Assembly (NCBI GenBank): GCA_031551765.1
Contig: JAVBNC010000042.1
Coordinates: 1-36,571 of the forward strand
Length of the DNA: 36,571 nucleotides
Source: JAVBNC01 sp031551765
GTDB lineage: Bacteria; Desulfobacterota; Desulfovibrionia; Desulfovibrionales; Desulfovibrionaceae
Direction of reading: 5' to 3'
The stretch's first letter is position 1. Each line of letters starts with the position of its first letter. The notes beneath the pieces were generated by a model. The model had not been told where the DNA came from, ran no database searches, and worked only from the letters and a program-made list of their open reading frames with translations. A program made the translations under genes and the position numbers. Shown in pieces: positions 23,868-32,834 of the stretch.

Positions 23868-25277
23868 TTACATGGTCAGCACCAGAGAGGCGATAAGGCT
23901 GACCACCAGGGCGGTCATGGCCGGCACCAGCGTGCGCCGCACCAGGGTAAAGGGCGAAATGTTGGAAATGCCCGCCACGGCCACCACCACGGCGGTGATG
24001 GGGCAGATGATGCGGCCCAGGCTGGCGGCGAACTGCATGGGCAGCAGCATGGCCACGGGCTGGAAGTTCAGTTCCTTGGCCACGGAAGGGGCCAGCGCGG
24101 AAAAAGAGTAGAAGGGCGCGTTGGCCGAGCCCATGACGATGGTGGAAAGCAGAATGAAGCCCGAGGTGACCAGCACCATGGTGATGACCCCGAACCCCGC
24201 GCCCTTGGCGCTGTCTATGAGCAGGTTGATGGTGCCCGTGGCCATCAGGCCCTGGGCAAAGGTTTCCCCGGCCACCACCATGGTGATGACCCGGGCGAAC
24301 TGGCGGCCCATGGCGTCAAAGAAAGACATGGCCTCTTTGCAGGCGGCTTTGGCTTGCGCGCCCTTGTGGATGCATTCGCAGATCAGGGCGATGGTCAGCC
24401 CGATAAGCATGGCGCCCACCACGCCCATCTTGAGTCCCTTGATGCCGATGTCGCTGCACACCAGCAGCAGCACCAGCGGGATAACCGGCAGAAACATATA
24501 ATATTTGGGGATACTGCTCACATCGCGCACGTCCACCTTTTCCTGCGACTCCTCTTCCTTAGCGTCGGGACCGGCGGCGGCGCCTATGCCGTCTTTCTTA
24601 TCCAGATATTTCTGCACAAAATAATGCATGACGGCCATGGTCACCACCGTGGCCACGGTCACCGGGAGCTGATAGGACAGGAAATATTTGATGACGTCCA
24701 TGCCGGCGTAGTCGGCCGCCAGGTTGGTGGTGCCCGCGCCGGGTCCCAGGGAAAGGCCGCCGCAGCTGACCACCATGGCCGCCGCCGCCACCCGGCTGGC
24801 GCCAAGGCCCACCACCACGGGGAAAATGGTGACCATCAGCAGCATGGAAAGGCCCGCCGCGCTGGTGATGAACATTTTAAGGGACGTGCCCAGCATGTAG
24901 GAAAGGGCCAGCAGGAGATACGGCGCCTTAAGCCGCAGCAGGGGCTTGGTCACCGTGTTGACCATAACCGTGCTGGCGCCGATCACGTCCATGTACTTGG
25001 CAAAGCCGCCCGAGGCCATGATGATGAGCCCCAGCCCGGCCACGCGGGAGGAAAGCGTGCTTTCCACCACCCGGAAAATATCCAGGTACACCCAGCCGGT
25101 GCTGGCCACTTTTTTCGGGAGAATGTCCGCGGACTTGGCCCCCAGCAGCACGGCCGTGAGCAGCAGCACCAGTCCCGCGGCAAAAAGCACAAACTGGGGC
25201 TGAACTTTTTTTGTGAGCAGACGGACCGCAATGATGGTGACAACAAGAGAAACAATAGCGCCAATCACTTGATTCAT
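23868..25277 (-). CDS. DcuC-family carrier, second copy
   Basis: A 469-residue inner-membrane protein homologous to the carrier at 9251-10618. Shared blocks include GLIIMASGGFAKYMDVIGAS near residue 93, the LKAPYLLLALSYM segment, a stretch with GAGTTNLAA, GSANAPFYSF near 410 and ISPFTLVRRTLVPAMTA near the end. A soluble loop near 245-265 is rich in charged residues. AAAGGAG precedes the ATG. Placement between two M20 hydrolase genes suggests that it imports or exports an acidic amide, peptide or amino-acid product rather than only succinate; this is inference. A terminator upstream separates it from the other M20 gene. Confidence 0.85.
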   Translation of the reverse strand: MNQVIGAIVSLVVTIIAVRLLTKKVQPQFVLFAAGLVLLLTAVLLGAKSADILPKKVASTGWVYLDIFRVVESTLSSRVAGLGLIIMASGGFAKYMDVIGASTVMVNTVTKPLLRLKAPYLLLALSYMLGTSLKMFITSAAGLSMLLMVTIFPVVVGLGASRVAAAAMVVSCGGLSLGPGAGTTNLAADYAGMDVIKYFLSYQLPVTVATVVTMAVMHYFVQKYLDKKDGIGAAAGPDAKEEESQEKVDVRDVSSIPKYYMFLPVIPLVLLLVCSDIGIKGLKMGVVGAMLIGLTIALICECIHKGAQAKAACKEAMSFFDAMGRQFARVITMVVAGETFAQGLMATGTINLLIDSAKGAGFGVITMVLVTSGFILLSTIVMGSANAPFYSFSALAPSVAKELNFQPVAMLLPMQFAASLGRIICPITAVVVAVAGISNISPFTLVRRTLVPAMTALVVSLIASLVLTM

Positions 25278-25383
25278 ACGTGCTCCTTTTCAGATTACCG
25301 GTTCAAAACACTCCTGTTTTTTGGAGAATCATTTTCCGCGTAAATTTGCCATCAGGCGCTTAGCCGCGCGGCCGGAAAACTCA

Positions 25384-25416
25384 GCAAAGAGGGAGCCGGA
25401 AAAGCTCCCTCTTTGC
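25384..25416 (-). terminator. Terminator of the upstream M20 gene
   Basis: A 13-bp stem GCAAAGAGGGAGC/GCTCCCTCTTTGC with a 7-base loop, followed on the minus strand by GAGTTTTCC. It lies 11 bases after the stop of the gene ending at 25428. Confidence 0.75.
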
Positions 25417-25427
25417 GTCAGCGTGTC

Positions 25428-26699
25428 TTACGATTTGCGGGTGAATTTGCCCATCAGCGGTTTGGTCACACTGTCCAGACCGGCCAGGGCCAGTATGAGC
25501 AGCAGGGCCTTTTGCGGGCCGGTGTAGCTGTTGGCGGGGTCGTACCATTCGTTCAGGGAGTGGTTTTCCTTGCCCACGCCGCCGCAGCCTATGCACAGCG
25601 CGGGCATGCCCACGCCCAGGGGAATGTTGGTGTTGGTGCTGGCTGGCGGGTTCAGCGTGGGTTCCACCCCCACGGCCGTGGTGGCGGCGTATGCGGCCTG
25701 CACGATGACGGCGTCCAGGGGCTGGTCGCCGCCGGGCTTGGCGCCGTAGGCTCTGCTTGCGACACTGATGCGCTGTTCCGTGGCCCGGAACAGATTTTCC
25801 TCGGCCACGGCCTGGTCCACCAGGGCCAGGATTTGGGCGTCCAGCTTCGCCAGCTCGTCCTGGCTCATGGAGCGCATGTCCACGTGCATGGTGCAGGAAT
25901 CCGCGATAGAGTTGACGGAAGCGCCGCCGCCCACCACGCCGACGTTGAAGGTGGTCTTGGGCGAGGCGGGCGGGGTGAGCCGGGAAATTTTGGCGATGGC
26001 CGCGCCCATGGCGTGGATGGGGCTGGGCAGGCCGAATGCGTTCCAACTGTGGCCGCCGGGGCCGCTGAAGGTGAATTCGTAGCGTTTCACGGCCACGGCG
26101 CCTCTGGTGATGCGGTCCGTATCGCCGCGCTCGATGGAAATGGCCGCGTCCATGTCCAAATGGTCGCGCACCAGGGCGCGTATGCCCCGGGACTGGCCCT
26201 TGGCCTCTTCCCCAGTGGTGCCCGCCAGCATGATGGTGCCCACGGGGGTGAGCTCCGCGTGCTTCAAGGCGCGCAGAACAGCCAGCACCAGGCCCATGCC
26301 CGCCGTGTTGTCGCAAATGCCTGGGCAGTAAAGGCGGCCGTCCTTTTCAACGACCTGCAACGGCGTGTCTTCGCTGAACACCGTGTCCAGGTGCCCTTCC
26401 AGCAGTATCTTGGGCCGGGCGGAAGGCCCGGCGGAACCGTACACGTAGCCCATGGCGTTGCCTTCCGCGTCTATCACGCAGTCCTTGGCCCCATATTGCT
26501 CCAGCTTGGCCTTGAACATGGGGGAACGCAGCAGGTGTTCCTTGTAGGATTCCCCGTGCAGCAGAACCATTTCCTTGATTTCGTCGATGCGGAAATCGTG
26601 GTCTTTTTTCAGAAACTCCAGGGCGTTTTGCACCCGTTTGTCCGCGAGCAGCGCGCTGAAAACCGAAGCCACATCCTGGGAAACCGTATAGGTTTGCAT
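25428..26699 (-). CDS. M20-family metallopeptidase/amidohydrolase, copy 2
   Basis: A 423-residue paralogue of the enzyme at 22521-23792, exactly the same length and identical at roughly four of five positions over the first hundred residues by eye. All M20 motifs are present: HLDTVF, GICDNTAGM, GTTGEEAKG, GPGGHSWNAFG and ENHSLNEW. The fourth metal ligand is Glu (AISIERG) where copy 1 has Asp. In M20 enzymes that position differs between carboxypeptidase or deacylase types (Glu) and dipeptidase or aminopeptidase types (Asp), so the two may act on different bonds. GAGGG precedes the ATG at 26697-26699. It has its own terminator, hence its own transcript. Confidence 0.9.
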   Translation of the reverse strand: MQTYTVSQDVASVFSALLADKRVQNALEFLKKDHDFRIDEIKEMVLLHGESYKEHLLRSPMFKAKLEQYGAKDCVIDAEGNAMGYVYGSAGPSARPKILLEGHLDTVFSEDTPLQVVEKDGRLYCPGICDNTAGMGLVLAVLRALKHAELTPVGTIMLAGTTGEEAKGQSRGIRALVRDHLDMDAAISIERGDTDRITRGAVAVKRYEFTFSGPGGHSWNAFGLPSPIHAMGAAIAKISRLTPPASPKTTFNVGVVGGGASVNSIADSCTMHVDMRSMSQDELAKLDAQILALVDQAVAEENLFRATEQRISVASRAYGAKPGGDQPLDAVIVQAAYAATTAVGVEPTLNPPASTNTNIPLGVGMPALCIGCGGVGKENHSLNEWYDPANSYTGPQKALLLILALAGLDSVTKPLMGKFTRKS

Positions 26700-26856
26700 G
26701 TGATAACCCTCTGAAATGGTTAAAAGTCTAATGTCTCATTCTGGAACTCTACTGTAAAGCCGTCCAGGAGTACAGAGGAATGTCGACATTGCAAGGGCGA
26801 CCGTACTACATCAGCCGTGTTATTGCAGTGGGTTGGAGAAGAAAATCAGTTCTTGC

Positions 26857-28041
26857 TCAGATTGCCGGGGCCGTGTCCGGCAGGAACCTGAGCAGGGGAA
26901 GGCTCAGCAGGTACAGCAGCCCCAGGGCGAGAAATCCCGTGGAAAAGCTGAAGTGGTCGCCGCAAGCGCCGAGAAGCTGTGGAATAAGGCCGGTGCCGCA
27001 GTAGGAAGCCACGGGCACGCTGATGGAAAGCAGCATGGGCTGCCTGCCAGGGGGAAAGGCGTTGGCCAGCACCAGGAAAATCGCCGCAAAGGCGAATGCC
27101 GGGGCCAGGGGCTGCAGCACCATGCCGCCGATGACCAGGGGCAGCCAGGGGGAGGCCAGGGCCAGCAGGGACAGGGTTTCTGCGGCCAGAAAAAGCTGCA
27201 GGGTGCGCTTGCAACCCAGGCGGGGGGTGAGCCAGCCGCCGCAGAGCACGGCAAAAGGGGAAGCCAGGCGGGAGAGGGAGAGCAGGCTCCCCGCCTCCGC
27301 CGCGCCCAGGCCGTGTTCCGTGGTCAGGGAGAGGGGCAGGACGCTGTAAGGCGCGAATTCGGCGGTCACACCCAGGGCGAACAGCCAGGCGAAAAGCCGG
27401 AAAACGGGGGCGCGCAGGGCCTCGCCCACGCCCTGGAGCGAAGGCGGGTCCGTAAGCTGCATGCCGCCTTCCCCCCAGGCCAGAAAGACCAGCCCCGCCA
27501 GCAGGGAAAGCGCGCCCATGCCGCCCAGCGCGGCCTGCCATCCCCCCAGGGAAACCCCGGCCTGGGCCAGGAGTGGAGAAGCGATAAAGCTAAGCGGCGG
27601 GGCCAGCTCGTGAATGGCCACGGTTTTGCTCCAGTCCGCGCGTTCCACCAGGCTGCTCAGGGTGGCCATGGCCGCCGTGAAATACAGCCCCGTGGCCAGC
27701 CCCAGGCAGATAAAGAGCAGCTTGGCCGCGCCGTGCGAGTCCATGCGGGTCATGGCCAGCAGGACCAGTCCGCAGCCCAGGCAGGAGAGCGCCACTATGC
27801 GCCGGGGCGGAATTTTGGCCACCGCGAAACCGGAGAGAAAAATGCTGACGGCAAAACCCGTGGACTGAAACAGCAAAAGGCCCGTGGCCTGGGTGTGGTC
27901 CAGGACCAGGTCGCGTTCCAGGTGGATGAGCAGCGGCCCCAGAATGGCCCGGTCCGTGTAGTTTATGCAGAAAAGAACAGTGATGAAGGCCACCCAGGGC
28001 AGGGCTTCGCGCAGAGGACGGGGAGACAGAGGCTGCGGCAT
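26857..28041 (-). CDS. Major facilitator superfamily transporter
   Basis: A 394-residue inner-membrane protein with about 12 hydrophobic segments. Typical MFS features are CINYTDRAILGPLL in the first helix and the loop between helices 2 and 3 (SGFAVAKIPPRR). The opposite half has GGWLTPRLGCKRT, matching the repeated MFS loop. Substrate is unknown; acidic organic anions or drugs are both possible. The ATG at 28039-28041 has a weak ribosome site. The lipoprotein gene upstream ends 71 bases earlier with a terminator in between, so some independent promoter is likely. Confidence 0.85.
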   Translation of the reverse strand: MPQPLSPRPLREALPWVAFITVLFCINYTDRAILGPLLIHLERDLVLDHTQATGLLLFQSTGFAVSIFLSGFAVAKIPPRRIVALSCLGCGLVLLAMTRMDSHGAAKLLFICLGLATGLYFTAAMATLSSLVERADWSKTVAIHELAPPLSFIASPLLAQAGVSLGGWQAALGGMGALSLLAGLVFLAWGEGGMQLTDPPSLQGVGEALRAPVFRLFAWLFALGVTAEFAPYSVLPLSLTTEHGLGAAEAGSLLSLSRLASPFAVLCGGWLTPRLGCKRTLQLFLAAETLSLLALASPWLPLVIGGMVLQPLAPAFAFAAIFLVLANAFPPGRQPMLLSISVPVASYCGTGLIPQLLGACGDHFSFSTGFLALGLLYLLSLPLLRFLPDTAPAI

Positions 28042-28056
28042 GGCGCACTTGCGGGC

Positions 28057-28094
28057 AAAAAAGCCACGCGGCCGGATGGAGTCGGACGCGTGGC
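28057..28094 (-). terminator. Terminator after the small lipoprotein gene
   Basis: GCCACGCG (28063-28070) pairs with CGCGTGGC (28087-28094), and on the minus strand the stem is followed directly by six T residues. Confidence 0.75.
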
Positions 28095-28112
28095 CGCTTG
28101 TCCGCTGTCTGG

Positions 28113-28292
28113 TCAGAAATAGTTAGGGGAATCCAACTGTCCGCCGGGATGGGCCGGGTCCGGGGAGCCGGGCATGGGGTCGCCGCCGGTGTACGGCGGA
28201 GTGGAAGGATCGTTGGCCGCGGCGCAGCCGGCAAGGCACAACAGCAGGGCCAGGGGCAGGGTGCGCAGCAGGGTTCGGAATTGGTGGCGCAT
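28113..28292 (-). CDS. Small lipoprotein of 59 residues
   Basis: A short gene missed by length-filtered searches. The ATG at 28290-28292 follows GGAG at a distance of 6 bases, and a good promoter lies 75 bases upstream. The product begins MRHQFRTLLRTLPLALLLC, then LAGC, a clear lipobox with the lipid-modified Cys at residue 22. The mature part of 38 residues is rich in Pro, Gly, Asp and Ser and ends SPNYF, with no recognised domain. Many Gram-negative genomes have such small outer-membrane lipoproteins; the role is unknown. A terminator with six T residues follows. Confidence 0.82.
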   Translation of the reverse strand: MRHQFRTLLRTLPLALLLCLAGCAAANDPSTPPYTGGDPMPGSPDPAHPGGQLDSPNYF

Positions 28293-28366
28293 GGTGGTCT
28301 CCGTGCGGCATGAGGTTGTCGGGCGGGCGCGTGCGCGGGGCGTTCACGCGAGTACTCAGCTATATC

Positions 28367-28394
28367 ACTATATAGGCATTGGCCGCCGCGTCAA
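28367..28394 (-). promoter_or_regulatory. Sigma-70 type promoter of the small lipoprotein gene
   Basis: On the minus strand TTGACG (28394-28389) and TATAGT (28372-28367) are separated by 16 bases. Transcription would begin near 28360, leaving a leader of about 68 bases. The gene-free stretch 28293-28634 otherwise holds only repeat family A copy 2. Confidence 0.65.
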
Positions 28395-28415
28395 TGATCT
28401 TTCGCTTTCCGGGTT

Positions 28416-28626
28416 CAGAGCGTTTTGTCATTGAAAATATCTATACAATAAAATGCTCTGGCCTTGCGAAGCGAAGAGTAACAAGGCCCGCGAGATTGGC
28501 GCAGGCGGGCTCAATGCGGCACGTCCTGTGACGCCCCCTTCGGACGTCGCTTCGCTCCGTGCGCTTTGCATCCTGCTTCGCGGCAGTCCGCCGTTAAGCG
28601 ACAATCGCAAAGCGAAATTGCTCTAA
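28416..28626. repeat. Repeat family A, copy 2
   Basis: About 211 bases sharing most of its length with 17790-17986, with a 12-13 base insertion near 28556-28568. The conserved hairpin arms GCCTTG/CAAGGC remain, although the loop differs. The GGCAC/GTGCC pair becomes GGCAC/GTGAC. The right end (CTCTAA) stops 8 bases before the stop codon of the minus-strand gene ending at 28635, the same placement at a gene 3' end as copy 1. Confidence 0.88.
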
Positions 28627-28634
28627 AAGACTGG

Positions 28635-30815
28635 TCAGCTTCGGGACTTCTTTTGCTTCGCCCCTCGCTGCTTTTCCCTCTCTTCCCGCTCCTTTTCCAG
28701 CTGTTCCTTTTCCTTGAGCCGGTATTCCTCGTGGATGCGCTTAAGCTCCGGTTTCGCCATCTCCCGCAACTCGGCCAAGCGTTCCTTGGGGCTTTTGGAG
28801 GAGTTTTTGAGCATGGCGCGGGCGGCGGGCAGCACAGTGCTGTCCTGTAACTGGATAAGTGTCAGGATGGCCCTGCGCTGTTCCCCGGGGGCTTTGATGC
28901 CATAGCCCGCCAGTTCCGCGCTGAAGGTCAGGGCCCGGGCGCGCATGTCTCTGACCAGGGCTCCACATTCCGGTCCTTCCGTTTTCAGGCCTTTCTGACG
29001 GCAGAACCGTCCCGCAAAACTGCTGACGTCTTCCGCCAGCGCGGTCTGGCGTTCCATTTCGTTCAGGCGTTCCAACAGCGTCCGGTCCAGGGAGAGCAGC
29101 GGCGCGGCACCCGGAGCGGAAAGCCCGGCGGCCTGCCGGGCGGGCGGTTCGTAACGCAACTCTTTCCAGGCGCCGTGGGGCGCGCGGCCTTCATAATGCC
29201 ACACCGCCCTGACGGGGCCCATGAGCCGGGCAAGGCCCGCGCCGTCGGCCAGCGAGGCCAGGAAGTCAAAGAACAGGGCTGATTCCACCCGGGCCAGGCG
29301 CGGCATGGGCTGGAGACGATCCTGGTAGTCCGGGAGCAGGGCGTGCGCCCGCGCATCAAAATAGTCGCGCGGTATTCCCCTCTGATGTTCGCCGCTCACG
29401 GCCTCCAGGCGCAGGCCAAGGCGGGCCGCTTCCAGCAGAGCTTTTTGCGTCGCGCCCAATTGGGCTTCGTCGCCCGCGCCGGACAGGGTGACCGCATACT
29501 CATTCGCCGGGCCGTAGAGACTGCGTTCCGGCGCGCCGTGCAGCACGGCAAGGCTCGCCAGGTGTGCGGCCAGTTCTTGCCGGGTGCAGGCGGCGGCAAT
29601 CAGGTACCCTTCCCGGGAGGGGAAGGGGTTGGAAAAAAATCGGAAAAAGGCCCGCTTGTTGTCCTCGCCGCTATAGGGCAGCAGCCTCGGCCCCACAGTG
29701 GCCAGATCCTGCAGGGGCGTGGCCCGGAATATGGGCAGGCTTTTGGCGTCCCGCGTCTGGCGCAGCAGGAACAGGGTTTCCCCCGGCTTTAGCAGCGGGA
29801 AATCCGGCATGGGGGTGTCGTTTTTTTCGGAAAAGACCTGCAGCAGAGCCTGGAGCGTGGTGGGGAACAGTTCCGGCAGAGAACGCCGGGACAGTGCGGG
29901 GTTTTCGCGGTGCGCTGGCTTGGCGGCCAAGGGGAGCAGGCCGGGTTTTTCCAGCAGAGTCAGACCGTCCGGCGCCAGCAGAAAGGCGGGCATGGTGAGC
30001 AGCTCTTGCGAGGAGTAGCGGAAGCGTTCCGCGTACAGGCGTTCGCGCTTGAGCGCCAGGGGGGCGCGGGCGTAAAGCGCGCGGGCCGCCGCCAGGTCGT
30101 CCGTGGCCAGTGCGGCGATTTCGTTTTTCTTGGCCAGGGGCAGGGCTTTGTCCCGCAGCACTTCGCGCACAAGGACGAAGCGTTCGGGTTGGTTGCGGGC
30201 CTTCCAGAGTTCCAACAGGCCGTCTTCGTTATAGGAGGGCTCGGCCGGGTCCTGGTGTTGCATGACAAAGAGGAGGTAGGGCTGCAGCAGCTGTTCCCGG
30301 CGCAGGGTTTCCCGCACGCGCTCTTCCGGAGTTTTGCGCGGCTCTTCGCGAAAAAGGCGAGTGTGGGGCTGGCCGTGCGCCGCGCCATACAGGCGCAAAG
30401 CCCGGTATTCCGTTTCCCGCACCAGCTTTGTCAGGCCGCGTTCCCGGTTTTGGGCCGGGGTTTTGGCGTCAAAGAGCTTCGCCTCTTCCCGGGCCAAAAT
30501 TTCCGGGGCCCCGCGCAGTTTCCAGAGGGCGTCGCCCAGGGTACGGCTGGTGTAGGTCCAGGGAGGGTGAGTGGCGTCGTCCGTGAACCCGGCGGCCGTC
30601 AGCCGGGGCAGCAGTTCGGCAATAAAGGCCGCGCGCCCGGTGATTCTGTCGGCCAGCTCTTGCAGGCTTTCGTTTTCTTGCGGCAGAGTGCGGGCCTGGG
30701 CGGGGGAAGACGCGGAAGCCGGGGCCGCCCCGGCCAGCAGGGACAGGGCGCAGAAAAGGAAAAGAGCCGCGTGCGGGAGGCGGAAAATCCGGCGGCGAAG
30801 CATGGAAAGGTTCAT
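28635..30815 (-). CDS. Exported protein of unknown family (paralogue A, 726 residues)
   Basis: I do not recognise a family. The N-terminus carries positively charged residues and a hydrophobic stretch ending PASASS (residues 1-38), a signal peptide. The mature protein is largely helical. Landmarks are LLPRLTAAGFTDDA near 68, LLKPGETLFLLRQ near 352, REGYLIAAACTRQELAAHLA near 410, RLMGPVRAVWHYEG near 532 and a lysine/glutamate-rich coiled-coil tail (about 680-726) with EEYRLKEKEQLEKE. The AAHLAsL and L-x-GPV-x-x-xW blocks recur in the same order in the protein encoded 12 bases upstream, suggesting distant paralogy. The two genes should be co-transcribed. An extracytoplasmic, perhaps envelope-structural, role is inference. 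Confidence 0.8.
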   Translation of the reverse strand: MNLSMLRRRIFRLPHAALFLFCALSLLAGAAPASASSPAQARTLPQENESLQELADRITGRAAFIAELLPRLTAAGFTDDATHPPWTYTSRTLGDALWKLRGAPEILAREEAKLFDAKTPAQNRERGLTKLVRETEYRALRLYGAAHGQPHTRLFREEPRKTPEERVRETLRREQLLQPYLLFVMQHQDPAEPSYNEDGLLELWKARNQPERFVLVREVLRDKALPLAKKNEIAALATDDLAAARALYARAPLALKRERLYAERFRYSSQELLTMPAFLLAPDGLTLLEKPGLLPLAAKPAHRENPALSRRSLPELFPTTLQALLQVFSEKNDTPMPDFPLLKPGETLFLLRQTRDAKSLPIFRATPLQDLATVGPRLLPYSGEDNKRAFFRFFSNPFPSREGYLIAAACTRQELAAHLASLAVLHGAPERSLYGPANEYAVTLSGAGDEAQLGATQKALLEAARLGLRLEAVSGEHQRGIPRDYFDARAHALLPDYQDRLQPMPRLARVESALFFDFLASLADGAGLARLMGPVRAVWHYEGRAPHGAWKELRYEPPARQAAGLSAPGAAPLLSLDRTLLERLNEMERQTALAEDVSSFAGRFCRQKGLKTEGPECGALVRDMRARALTFSAELAGYGIKAPGEQRRAILTLIQLQDSTVLPAARAMLKNSSKSPKERLAELREMAKPELKRIHEEYRLKEKEQLEKEREEREKQRGAKQKKSRS

Positions 30816-30827
30816 GGTCTCGTTCCT

Positions 30828-32834
30828 TTATTTCGCATCCGGAATGCCGAGCGCTTTTCTGGCGTCGCGCAGTTTCTGGGCGCCCTGCGTAACGGCCTTG
30901 TCGGAGAAAATGGCCCGCAGCTTGGCTGTGGCTTCCGGGTCCGCCCGGAAGCGCCAAAGATACCCGATGGCGATTTTGCGCTCGGCGACGCTTTTAAAGC
31001 CCCACTGGTACAACTCGCGTTCCGTTCTGCTGACAAAGTTCACGGCCTGCGCCGGGGTTTGGGCGGGTACGGGGGATTCGGCCAGCAGGGCGCGGGCCAG
31101 TTCTACCCATTCGCGCAGACGGTATTGGGTGCGCAGGTCCTGCCGCGCGTCCGGGGCCAGGAGCAGGGTGGGCAGGCCCGGCAGGGGCAGCGTGACGGGT
31201 GCTTCCGGAGCGGCGGCGTACCAATGGTCGCTTTCCACTTCTTTGACCCCGAACCAGATTCCGGTCACGGGGCCGAGAAAACGGGCCGCCGCCTCGCCCT
31301 TGAGGTGGGGCAGAAAGCCGGTCAAAAACGCGCCGTTCTGGTAGTGCATGTAGGCCATCTGCTCTTTTTCCGCGCCGTCCTTGTCCTGGCGCGGCCACCA
31401 CATCAACTGCAGCGTGGCCAGGTGGGCGGCCAGGTTTTTGGGGTCGGCCTTGGAAGAAAGCAGTACGGCCCGGCCCTGCTGCCAGCCCTTGTCCGCATAC
31501 CAGCGCAGCAAGGCTTCGTCCCCGCCGTTGCCGGGTTTGAGGGGCAGGATCAGCGGCTGGTTTTCCAGGCGGCGCAGCGGCGTATCCGCCAACAGCGGAT
31601 AGGCGCGGGAAAAATCATACGACGGCGCGTCCTTGAAGGCCTGGCGCATGTCGGCCAGCAAAAAAAGCGCGCCCTGCTCCGGGGACGGGGTCAGCGGGGG
31701 CGCGTCCACTTTGCGCAGCGTGATGCCCGGCCCGGACCCGGCGCTGGTGAGCATGACCCCCCGCTTTTTCATGGAGGCGCGCAAAAGGTCGCCCAGCTTG
31801 TCGCAGCAGCCGATGAGATAGGCGAAAGAGCGCGGGTTTTCGCCCACGCAGGCCTTGATGTCGTTCAGGTCGGAGCGGTAGGGCGCCCAGGCCAGGTATT
31901 CCGCGCGGGGCAGGCCCGGCGTTTGCGCCAGCAGGCTCACGGCGGGGTAACGCTCGGCGGCGGAAGCGCCGGGTGTGCGCAGCAGCTCAAAGGCCAGGGG
32001 CCGGAAGGTGGGATCGTTGCGCTGTGCCCAGATGGTGACCAGAGCTTCCCCGGCATAGCGGGCATAGGGGGTTGCGTCCTCGATCAGGCGGCGGGCGGAA
32101 CCGCCGTCCGTTTCAGCCGTAGAGCCGCTTGCGGCCCGTTTGGCCGTTGTGGCGGCCATGGCCTGTTCCAGATCGCTTTGCAGCAGAGGCAGAAATTCCC
32201 GGGCCAGGTCCAGTTTTTGCCGGTAGATGGCCAACGCTTCGGCGGAAGCCGTGGCGTTGTGGGTTTTCAGGGCGGGGTTGCGGGTGAAGTAGGCTGTTTT
32301 CCGCAGGTAATCCGTGGAAAAATAGCTGTTCAGGCTGCTCCAGTCGCCTTTTTCCTTGGCCAGGGCGTCGGCGGCGTTGGAGAGGCCGCTGACCAGCAGA
32401 TAAAAGCGTTCCGAGCGCAGCGGGGCCGGGAGACCGGTATCCAGCAGCAGAGCGAGGAGCTTGTCATACACCGTTGGAAAATCCCGGAAGGCCCAGAGCA
32501 TGGAAGCGTAGCCCAGGCTGTTGCCCACCGTGCCGCGCGGAGCAAGCTCCCGTTTCGCTTCCTCGGGGTCGTACAGGCCGGCCCGCACCAACAGGGGCCG
32601 TACGGCGGCCTCGTGCAGGTATCCGGCCCGCGCCAGGGCTGTTTTGGCCTGGTCCGCGCTCATGGCCGCCGTGGGCAGAGCCGCGCGCCATGGTGATATT
32701 TTCTGTGAGGCCAGGTTGGGAAGGAGCAGGCAGAGCGAAAGCGCCGCACCAAGGGCCAGGGCGGTCAGAGTGGCGGTGCGGCGCAGGGAGCGGCGGTCGC
32801 CGGACGGGGAAGAGGCAAGCGGTTCGTGGAGCAT
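30828..32834 (-). CDS. Membrane-anchored or exported protein of unknown family (paralogue B, 668 residues)
   Basis: No recognised family. The ATG at 32832-32834 follows AGGAA, and the open frame upstream adds an unlikely basic stretch. Residues 1-19 are hydrophilic and residues 20-42 (TATLTALALGAALSLCLLLP) form a signal anchor or uncleaved signal. Landmarks: ALARAGYLHEAAVRPLLVRAG near 65, a low-complexity linker near 235-245, NDIKACVGENPRSFAYLIGC near 325, PKNLAAHLATLQLMWW near 470, RFLGPVTGIWFG near 512 and a basic C-terminus. The motifs shared with the neighbour at 28635 keep order and spacing. A 202-base gap with a possible promoter separates it from the exported repeat protein upstream. 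Confidence 0.8.
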   Translation of the reverse strand: MLHEPLASSPSGDRRSLRRTATLTALALGAALSLCLLLPNLASQKISPWRAALPTAAMSADQAKTALARAGYLHEAAVRPLLVRAGLYDPEEAKRELAPRGTVGNSLGYASMLWAFRDFPTVYDKLLALLLDTGLPAPLRSERFYLLVSGLSNAADALAKEKGDWSSLNSYFSTDYLRKTAYFTRNPALKTHNATASAEALAIYRQKLDLAREFLPLLQSDLEQAMAATTAKRAASGSTAETDGGSARRLIEDATPYARYAGEALVTIWAQRNDPTFRPLAFELLRTPGASAAERYPAVSLLAQTPGLPRAEYLAWAPYRSDLNDIKACVGENPRSFAYLIGCCDKLGDLLRASMKKRGVMLTSAGSGPGITLRKVDAPPLTPSPEQGALFLLADMRQAFKDAPSYDFSRAYPLLADTPLRRLENQPLILPLKPGNGGDEALLRWYADKGWQQGRAVLLSSKADPKNLAAHLATLQLMWWPRQDKDGAEKEQMAYMHYQNGAFLTGFLPHLKGEAAARFLGPVTGIWFGVKEVESDHWYAAAPEAPVTLPLPGLPTLLLAPDARQDLRTQYRLREWVELARALLAESPVPAQTPAQAVNFVSRTERELYQWGFKSVAERKIAIGYLWRFRADPEATAKLRAIFSDKAVTQGAQKLRDARKALGIPDAK

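Noticed and set aside
17983..25277. The beta-lactamase region as a mobile resistance island
   Set aside because: No transposase, integrase, direct repeats or base-composition shift surround it, and gene spacing is tight.
25278..25427. A possible sigma-54 promoter (TGGCAAATTTACGC) before the second dcuC gene
   Set aside because: The GC element is one base out of register, and the TTGC part is missing.
26779..26790. TGTCGACA-centred palindromes near 4925, 14570 and 26780 as a shared operator
   Set aside because: One lies inside the CBS gene, and the flanks of the others do not agree. A shared 8-base palindrome is weak evidence.
29910..32696. A 928-codon plus-strand open frame over the two exported-protein genes, and similar long frames at 125-2281 and 17107-19464
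   Set aside because: They lie antisense to genes with signal peptides, family motifs or operon overlaps. Their products are low-complexity (Gly, Gln, Arg, His-rich), as expected for shadow frames in GC-rich DNA.
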